This document shows, one piece after another, positions 58,487 through 64,000 of a stretch of DNA of 64,000 nucleotides. The notes under the pieces were generated by a model, which saw only the letters and a program-made list of their open reading frames with translations, was not told where the DNA came from and made no database searches. The stretch spans positions 310,001 to 374,000 of the forward strand of contig JABCZD010000001.1 of the NCBI GenBank assembly GCA_013289855.1. Reading direction: 5' to 3'. Every line of letters begins with the position of its first letter. The first letter of the stretch is position 1. Origin of the DNA: Acidobacteriota bacterium (GTDB lineage Bacteria; Acidobacteriota; Terriglobia; Acidiferrales; UBA7541). The position numbers and the translations under genes were made by a program.

Positions 58487-59317
58487 ATGACCCCAACGAC
58501 TAAGTCCCGCCTATTCGGCAATCGCAGGGACATTTTAAAAGCCGGTGCCTTGTCACTCGTTCCGCTAGCCATTCCAAGCGCCATGCATGCACTTGCGGAT
58601 CAGGCTCCCATCGCCGCCAACGGCAGCGCCGATCCCTTTCCCATCCCCTGGCTGGACAAGAATGGCAGCCACAATCAGCCCGCGGGTCCGGACCTCGAGC
58701 CCTCGCACATTTACCATTTCAAAGGCCAGGTAGCCCGCTGCAGCACCTTCACTGGCATGGGCACCGACAACAATGGAAATCGCATCCCCTTCGGCTACCG
58801 CACCACCGACTACGGCGTGATGCGCGGCGAGTACTGGGCCAGCCGCACCACACAGCACGGCACCTACACCCACATATGACTCACTCTGTTCCAGGGACAG
58901 GTCGCCCCTGCCAACCAGATTCATGACTTTCATCCGCCGATTTCTCCCTCGGGACTTTACTGGGCGGTTCCCACTCCCGAGTCCGGCCTGATCATCAGTC
59001 CCGATGGCAGCAGCTTTACGCTGGAAATGCGCAACGTTGACGTCGTGGACCAGCCGCGCTGGCCTGCCCTCGACGCAACCACCACTCCTGCAAAAATGAG
59101 CTTTAAGATGGTCTGGAAATCGAGCGGCGAGCCCGCGAAGTATGAAGATGCCTCCAAACATTTCCGCTTTACCGGCACGCGCGCGATATGCCAAATGGAA
59201 GTGCAAGTCGATGTGCCTTCGATTGGCTTTTCCTGGAAGTCTGACCCGCTCGACACCTCTAAGTGCGACTTCGCAATCATGGGTGAAGAGGTCAACGGGC
59301 GCTATTACGATACTTAG
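58487..59317 (+). pseudogene. Tat-exported protein interrupted by in-frame UGA
   Basis: CGGAGG at 58475-58480 precedes ATG 58487. The frame is open to 59317 except for one TGA at 58877-58879: 130 codons before it and about 146 after it, with family-like sequence on both sides. NRRDILKAG at the N-terminus is a twin-arginine signal. The protein is not otherwise recognised. Explanations are a nonsense mutation (TGG to TGA), a sequencing error, or selenocysteine insertion (a hairpin with AGGUC loop follows the UGA). Its stop abuts the stop of the convergent gene. Confidence 0.75.
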
Positions 59318-60580
59318 CTACGGCAAGTGCAGCACGCCAATGCGCACGCGCGCCAGTGTGGTCACGTCCAGGACGTGGTTGCCGTTCAGGTTGCCGCCCT
59401 GGCTGTTCACGATGAAATAAAAATTGTCTCCATCTATGGCTCCGGTAGTTGGCTGATCCATGAACGCGCTACGATTTTCCAGCACCGTGGTTTTCACGAC
59501 ACGCGAGCCATCCGGAGACAGGCGAAACGCCGCAATCCGCGGCGACCCGATGCCATTTTGCACCGCAATCAGGCTGCCTTTATACCAGTACAGCCCGTCA
59601 GTTCCCGCCACGGTGTTATGCGCACCGGGATTCACCTCAACGCTTTTGTCGCTTTTCAAATCCACGTTCACCATGCCGAAATCATCAGCCACGAATAGCT
59701 GCTGTTGGTCGTCGCTCAGCGCAATGCCATTCGGCGCGGAAAGCTCTCTGTAAATGGGAATCGCGGCGAACATATGCGCACCGGGATCAAATCGGAAAAC
59801 CTGATTGCTCACGCTGTCCGTCAAAAGCACAAAACCGTTCTTTGCCACCACCAGATCATTGAAGCCATGCTTCGCTGCGTCGCTCGGAGCAAATCGTCCC
59901 AGCAGATTTCCAAAGCCGTCAAAGTGCAACAACTCGGAGCGATCGCCATTCTCATTCCACGAATTCGCCCAAACCGTCCCATCATTCGGATCAACGCGGA
60001 TACCCAGAACGGGCAGCAAGTGGTCGCGCCCAGCCGGCACAAAGTCCGACGCCTTTCCGTTCATGGGGATCTTGACGATCTTGTGCTGTAGCAGGCTTCC
60101 CAGGTAGAACACATTCTGCTGGGAGTCGAAGGCCAAGCCTTCTGGTATCAGATTCTTTTCTTCCGAAACAAACGCCCGCCGCGCTTGCGCTACCACGGGA
60201 AACTCTCGATGAACATCCTTGACCAGGTCGTCGAATTCTTTGTCGCCCTTCAGCACCTTTAGCACCGGGCTGCCTGACGGGTCAAAACCCTCCTGCAGCG
60301 CCAGGCATTCCTTGAGCAACTTCAACGCCTCCAGCGTTTCGCCCAAGTGTTGTTTGGAAGCCGCAAGAAAATACAGCGCGGCCGCCCGGTCGGGAATCTG
60401 CGGCAAGCGCTTTTCCACCGCCGCAATCCTTTCGCGGACTTCATCGGCATCGGCCGGAGCCCCGCGCGAGGTCTCGGGCTCCAGCAATTGCGCGGCGGCT
60501 CCGCTCACAAAAACGGTCGCAAACAATCCGCCGCCCCACAGTACGAAAACGAAAACGGACAGCAATCGGCGTAGTCTCAT
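59318..60580 (-). CDS. Secreted NHL/SMP-30-like propeller protein
   Basis: 420 residues from ATG 60580 (MRLRRLLSVFVF), preferred to 60604 because it begins the signal peptide directly. A short TPR-like helical part (about 45-120) is followed by a six-bladed beta-propeller (about 140-415: IPEGLAFDSQQNVFYLGSLL, NGIALSDDQQQLFVADDFG) of the NHL/gluconolactonase type. The metal residues of SMP-30 lactonases cannot be confirmed, so activity is unclear. It is probably periplasmic. Confidence 0.8.
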   Translation of the reverse strand: MRLRRLLSVFVFVLWGGGLFATVFVSGAAAQLLEPETSRGAPADADEVRERIAAVEKRLPQIPDRAAALYFLAASKQHLGETLEALKLLKECLALQEGFDPSGSPVLKVLKGDKEFDDLVKDVHREFPVVAQARRAFVSEEKNLIPEGLAFDSQQNVFYLGSLLQHKIVKIPMNGKASDFVPAGRDHLLPVLGIRVDPNDGTVWANSWNENGDRSELLHFDGFGNLLGRFAPSDAAKHGFNDLVVAKNGFVLLTDSVSNQVFRFDPGAHMFAAIPIYRELSAPNGIALSDDQQQLFVADDFGMVNVDLKSDKSVEVNPGAHNTVAGTDGLYWYKGSLIAVQNGIGSPRIAAFRLSPDGSRVVKTTVLENRSAFMDQPTTGAIDGDNFYFIVNSQGGNLNGNHVLDVTTLARVRIGVLHLP

Positions 60581-60668
60581 CGCAGTGAGCTTCTCAATTC
60601 GCATACTAGCTTAAAGTCTGGCAGGTTTCGATGTAAGCTCGTGTGACCAATTCCGGTAGGAGGAACTT

Positions 60669-60920
60669 ATGGCAGAACCGACATACGACGAACTGAAGGC
60701 GCAACTCGAAGAACTAAAGAAACAGTCCCCCGGCAAGCGCAGCGGAGTTCTAGAATTTCGCGTGGGGGAAAAGGGCGGAGTAAGCGTCTACGGCCTGGGC
60801 CGCTTTCCCGTTACGCTTTATTACGAACAATGGATCCGCTTGCTCGATATTTCCGCCGACCTGCGCGCCTTCCTCGAAGAAAACAAATCCGCCGGCAAAC
60901 TAAAACTAAAAGAAACGTAG
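60669..60920 (+). CDS. Small protein of unknown function
   Basis: 83 residues with GGAGGA before ATG 60669. A short coiled coil (YDELKAQLEELKKQ) is followed by a compact beta/alpha segment (GGVSVYGLGRFPVTLYYEQW, LLDISADLRAFLEENK). This pattern is common in small Acidobacteria and Proteobacteria proteins without assigned function. A GTAG-tagged palindrome starts exactly at its stop codon. Confidence 0.75.
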   Translation: MAEPTYDELKAQLEELKKQSPGKRSGVLEFRVGEKGGVSVYGLGRFPVTLYYEQWIRLLDISADLRAFLEENKSAGKLKLKET

Positions 60921-60940
60921 GGGCACGGCATGCCGTGCCC
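60917..60940 (+). repeat. GTAG-tagged 20-bp perfect palindrome
   Basis: GTAG (60917-60920) is followed by GGGCACGGCA and its perfect inverse TGCCGTGCCC (60921-60940). It fits the REP plan and overlaps the stop codon of the small gene. Confidence 0.8.
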
Positions 60941-60999
60941 GCTCCGTCCGCGCCATCAATGAAACTGACGCGCGACCGTCTATTCCCATCCAGCTTTCT

Positions 61000-61743
61000 T
61001 CACTGGCCGCGTTCCGCCTGCTCGCTGGCCAGCGCGCGCTCGCCTTGCGACGTCGTAATCACCACATCCGGCAACCGAATCGCATAGTAAAGTCCCGCTG
61101 CCACCGCCGCGCCGACCAGCGGCGCAACAATAAACAGCCACAATTGCTGCAGCGCCCAGCCGCCCACAAATATCGCGGGTCCAATGCTCCGCGCCGGATT
61201 CACGGAAAGATTGGTAATGGGAATTCCGACCAGGTGAATCAGCACCAAAACCAAACCGATCGCCAGCCCCGCAAAACCCACGGGCGCTTTCACATCCGTC
61301 GAACCCAATACCGTCAGCACCAGGAACATCGTCAAAATCACTTCGGCCAGAAAACACGCCGGCAGCGAAAATCCTGCCGGCGAATGCAGGCCAAATCCGT
61401 TCGCTCCCAGACCGCGCGCCACTGCGCTATAACCACCCGAAACGCTGTTGGCGATAAACAGAATCGCTCCCGAAGCAATAATCGCGCCGGCCACCTGCGC
61501 GAACACGTAGATCAGCGCATCTTTCACATCGATTTTTTTCGCCAGCAGCACCCCGAGCGTCACCGCCGGATTGACATGGCACCCGGAAATCGGACCAATG
61601 GTATACACCATGGCCAGCAGCGACAATCCAAACGCAAACGCCACGCCCGCAAAACCGATGTATCGTCCTGCCAGCACCGCGCTGCCCACTCCGCCAAACA
61701 CCAGCACAAACGTTCCCAATAATTCGGCCAGATATTTTCGCAT
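61000..61743 (-). CDS. aqpZ: Aquaporin Z family water channel
   Basis: 247 residues from ATG 61743, with GGAGG about 6 nt upstream; the frame to 61788 is an extension. Six membrane segments and two half-helices with NPAVT and NPARS are visible. SGCHVNPAVT and LSVNPARSIGPA match water-selective AqpZ rather than GlpF. It is the only gene of its unit. Confidence 0.93.
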   Translation of the reverse strand: MRKYLAELLGTFVLVFGGVGSAVLAGRYIGFAGVAFAFGLSLLAMVYTIGPISGCHVNPAVTLGVLLAKKIDVKDALIYVFAQVAGAIIASGAILFIANSVSGGYSAVARGLGANGFGLHSPAGFSLPACFLAEVILTMFLVLTVLGSTDVKAPVGFAGLAIGLVLVLIHLVGIPITNLSVNPARSIGPAIFVGGWALQQLWLFIVAPLVGAAVAAGLYYAIRLPDVVITTSQGERALASEQAERGQ

Positions 61744-61983
61744 CGCTTTCCTCCTCGACCCGAGACGCGCGGAGTATACCGCAGGCATCCTCTATCTATG
61801 CCATCTATTGCGCTATTTTTTGACGGAACGAAATTGCTCTTTGCAACTTTTTTGCCCGTTGCGGTTTTAACTAGGTGTGGGCAAACTACAGAAGACCAAA
61901 CAAACTGTAGTTCCCAGACCTGCAGCGCGCATCTAATGCAGTGAGGCTGCAGCAGGGCGCCAGATGGCGCCAGGAGATGGATT

Positions 61984-62529
61984 ATGCGTTGCCTTAGATA
62001 TTTAGTTTTGATCGGTGCTTGCCTGGGCTTAGCCCTTTTGGCTGCGCCGCATGCCAATGCGCAGTGGGGAGTAGCGGTCGGCGTCGGTCCTGGCTACTAC
62101 GGTGCCGCTCCGGTATGCAGCTACGGCTACTACGGTTATTACCCTTACGCGTGCGCTCCTTACGGCTACTACGGCCCTAGCTACTTCGCAGGCGGCGTAT
62201 TCATCGGCGCGGGACCCTGGTTCCGCGGTTGGGGCGGATACGGCGGTGGCTACTACGGACGTGGTGGCTACTACGGTCGCGGCGGTTATTATGGCGGCGG
62301 TCGTGGCGGATACAACGGCGGTCGCGGTGGATACAACGGCAACCGTCCCGGTTACGCTTCACGTGGCGGAAGCAACTTCCACGGCGGTAGCAGCAACTTC
62401 CACGGCGGCATGGGCGGCAGCGCTCACGTCAGCGGCGGAGGTGGATTTCACGGCGGAGGCGGTGGTGGCGGGTTCCATGGTGGTGGCGGAGGCGGTTTCC
62501 ATGGCGGCGGTGGCGGCGGTCATCGCTAA
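61984..62529 (+). CDS. Secreted Gly/Tyr/His-rich low-complexity protein
   Basis: 181 residues. A signal peptide (ending NAQ) is followed by a Tyr/Gly-rich repeat region (YYGRGGYYGRGGYYGGG) and a C-terminal His/Gly array (FHGGGGGGGFHGGGGGG). It has no enzyme motif; such proteins can be extracellular matrix or metal-binding coats. AGGAG precedes ATG, directly after a 6-bp hairpin (GGCGCC, loop AGAT, 61956-61971). A strong terminator follows. Confidence 0.8.
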   Translation: MRCLRYLVLIGACLGLALLAAPHANAQWGVAVGVGPGYYGAAPVCSYGYYGYYPYACAPYGYYGPSYFAGGVFIGAGPWFRGWGGYGGGYYGRGGYYGRGGYYGGGRGGYNGGRGGYNGNRPGYASRGGSNFHGGSSNFHGGMGGSAHVSGGGGFHGGGGGGGFHGGGGGGFHGGGGGGHR

Positions 62530-62563
62530 AAACACTAAACTCAGGAACACAATTTGGAATGCA

Positions 62564-62599
62564 ACGGCTGGCAGGTCATCCTGCCGGCCGTTTTATTTT
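62564..62599 (+). terminator. Strong intrinsic terminator
   Basis: A stem of about 12 bp pairs 62564-62575 with 62580-62591 (one G-U), loop of 4, followed by TTTTATTTT. It ends the transcript of the Gly/Tyr-rich gene. Confidence 0.9.
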
Positions 62600-62738
62600 C
62601 CACTGATTTTTCTGCCTCGCCGATATCTGAATTCGCGCCGGACATATTGCTGAGCGTACCCGACGGCTGACAGCAATCCGTCCCAACAGCAACGGTGCTA
62701 TTCTCGACTACAGAATCCATTAAGAACGTTTTTCAATC

Positions 62739-64000
62739 GTGAAATCCAAACTCCTCGCCATCGCGTCATCGCTGCTCTTCATCGTAATCGTCGCTTTCGC
62801 CGCTCGCGTGGCCTTCGCATGGGTACAGGAACGCGAAATGCCCCGCGAAGCGCTGGAGATCGTCCCCCTGGCGCAGGAGACCGGCAACATCGCCTATTCT
62901 CTCGTCACGGGAAAAGGCTACAGCTCTCCGTTCCGCAGCAACACCGGACCCACCGCATGGCTCCCTCCGGTTTATCCGCTTCTGATCGCCGGTATTTTTC
63001 TGATCTGCGGGCCGCTGAGCATGGCCTCGTTGAACGCTTCTATCCTGCTAAATATCCTCTGTTCCGCCGGCACCTGCATCCCGATTTTCTTCATCGGCAA
63101 ACGAGTCGGCGGCGTAACTTTAGCCGCAACGGCGGCGTGGCTCTGGGCGATTTTTCCGAACGCCATCATGCTGCCCTATGAATGGATATGGGATACGTCC
63201 ATGTCCGCGCTGCTCGCCGCATTCCTTCTTTGGGCCGCGTTGCTCGTCGCGGATACCACCAAATTACGCGACTGGTGCGCGTACGGCGTGTTCTGGGGCT
63301 TCTCTCTGTTGACCAACCCCGCGCTCGGCTCCCTGCTCCCCCCGTTTCTCGGGTGGGCCGGCTACCGCGCCGCCAGACGCGACGAATCATCTTCGCAAAA
63401 AACTCCGCGCATATCTCGTTCCTGGCAGCGCCCCGCTCTCGCCGCCGCCATCGCCATTCTCTGTTGCGTTCCCTGGACCGTGCGCAACTACATCCACTTT
63501 CACAAATTCATCCCGGTGCGCTCAAACTTCGCCTTTGAACTATGGACCGGCAACAACAACATCTTCGATCCCCACACCGGCACCGCCATGTCTCGCATCA
63601 GCAAATACGGCGAGGTCCGCCAATTCACGCAGCTCGGCGAAATCGCCTTCATGGAAGACAAATGGCGCAAAGCCACCCTGTTCATGCGCGCCCATCCGCA
63701 GTTGGTCGTTAAGCTGGAGCTGGCCCGCATCGTCACCACCTGGATGGGCACGCAACACGTCGTCGCGGATTTCATGCACACCGATTTCTGGCTGGACCGT
63801 CTCGTCTTCGTGGTGAACGCCATCGTTCTCGTGGGCACGATTGCCGGAATCATCCTTCTTTATCGACGGCGCGATCCTTACGCCTTCCCTCTCGCCGCGG
63901 CGCCTATCCTCTTCCCGATCATTTATTACATCACGCACACCTCGCTGCGCTATCGTCATCCGCTCGATCCAGTTCTGATGCTTTTGACCGCGGTAACACT
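62739..64000 (+). CDS. GT-C membrane glycosyltransferase (ArnT/PMT-like), 3' end outside window
   Basis: 420 codons from GTG 62739, open to the window edge; the C-terminus is missing. About eight membrane segments alternate with loops. The first loop has an acidic residue context (REALEIVPLAQE) and the family-like YSLVTGKGYSSPFRSNTGPT and WLPPVYPLLIAG match ArnT/GT39-type transferases that use polyprenyl-phosphate sugars. The acceptor is unknown. No Shine-Dalgarno is clear before the GTG. Confidence 0.8.
   Translation, partial: MKSKLLAIASSLLFIVIVAFAARVAFAWVQEREMPREALEIVPLAQETGNIAYSLVTGKGYSSPFRSNTGPTAWLPPVYPLLIAGIFLICGPLSMASLNASILLNILCSAGTCIPIFFIGKRVGGVTLAATAAWLWAIFPNAIMLPYEWIWDTSMSALLAAFLLWAALLVADTTKLRDWCAYGVFWGFSLLTNPALGSLLPPFLGWAGYRAARRDESSSQKTPRISRSWQRPALAAAIAILCCVPWTVRNYIHFHKFIPVRSNFAFELWTGNNNIFDPHTGTAMSRISKYGEVRQFTQLGEIAFMEDKWRKATLFMRAHPQLVVKLELARIVTTWMGTQHVVADFMHTDFWLDRLVFVVNAIVLVGTIAGIILLYRRRDPYAFPLAAAPILFPIIYYITHTSLRYRHPLDPVLMLLTAVT

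Noticed and set aside
62102..62653. Second long frame in the Gly/Tyr-rich gene
   Set aside because: Ala/Thr/Val-rich shadow created by the GGC-type repeats; the 61984 frame has signal peptide and ribosome-binding site.

Overview
The window looks like chromosomal DNA of an Acidobacteriota member (Koribacter/Sulfotelmatobacter-like). This is inferred from the moderately high GC, a very large Oar-type TonB receptor with an N-terminal carboxypeptidase-regulatory domain, several other secreted regulatory-like domains, HELGH proteases fused to propellers, bacillithiol synthesis (BshC) and many short palindromic repeats. No rRNA, tRNA, CRISPR array or intact insertion sequence was recognised.

Layout. 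1-4.6 kb: the end of a TPR protein, a fused nickel/cobalt permease and a secreted alpha/beta hydrolase, all on +. 4.6-7.0 kb: an accessory pocket with a TIR-like/HTH gene pair, a possible decayed PilZ fragment, a relatively AT-rich membrane protein and 39-40 bp tandem repeats. 7.0-11.2 kb: the TonB receptor and a Crp/Fnr regulator, with two identical-type palindromes between them. 11.5 kb: trmO. 12-17.8 kb: a compact glycan or lipid-sugar cluster (acyltransferase, TMTC-like GT-C protein with TPRs, two methyltransferases, GT2). 17.9-32.1 kb: a long minus-strand run of metabolic genes (M2 peptidase, threonine aldolase, hemW, yjbQ, bshC, DapA-family lyase, carB, a secreted regulatory-like protein, carA, lepB, rsmE). 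32-46 kb: a class II aldolase, a DUF2911 protein, the hrcA-grpE-dnaJ heat-shock set, VOC and aldehyde dehydrogenase genes, a membrane protein, an M48 protease-propeller, a toxin-antitoxin pair with a clear promoter/operator, and a DEAD-box helicase. 46-52 kb: a peptidoglycan-binding protein, DegP, a HEAT protein and a LytS/LytTR two-component pair. 52-64 kb: a lipoprotein protease, a MetX-like hydrolase, a trypsin-like protease, a secreted protein, a riboswitch-controlled sulfur-carrier operon, an interrupted Tat protein, a propeller protein, AqpZ, a Gly/Tyr-rich protein and a truncated GT-C glycosyltransferase.

The most interesting system is at 56.6-58.4 kb. A consensus promoter is followed by a SAM-II-type riboswitch, an intrinsic terminator, a threonine-synthase-like PLP enzyme and a MoaD/ThiS-like protein whose Gly-Gly is followed by three serines. 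SAM control of a PLP enzyme paired with a sulfur carrier suggests protein-thiocarboxylate-dependent homocysteine (methionine) synthesis rather than threonine synthesis. The chemistry and acceptor are inference. Other points worth following are an in-frame UGA with a SECIS-like hairpin in a Tat-secreted protein, a TIR-like effector coupled to a small HTH protein, GTAG-tagged REP elements, a secreted-protein gene lodged between carA and carB, and a CTG start for carA.
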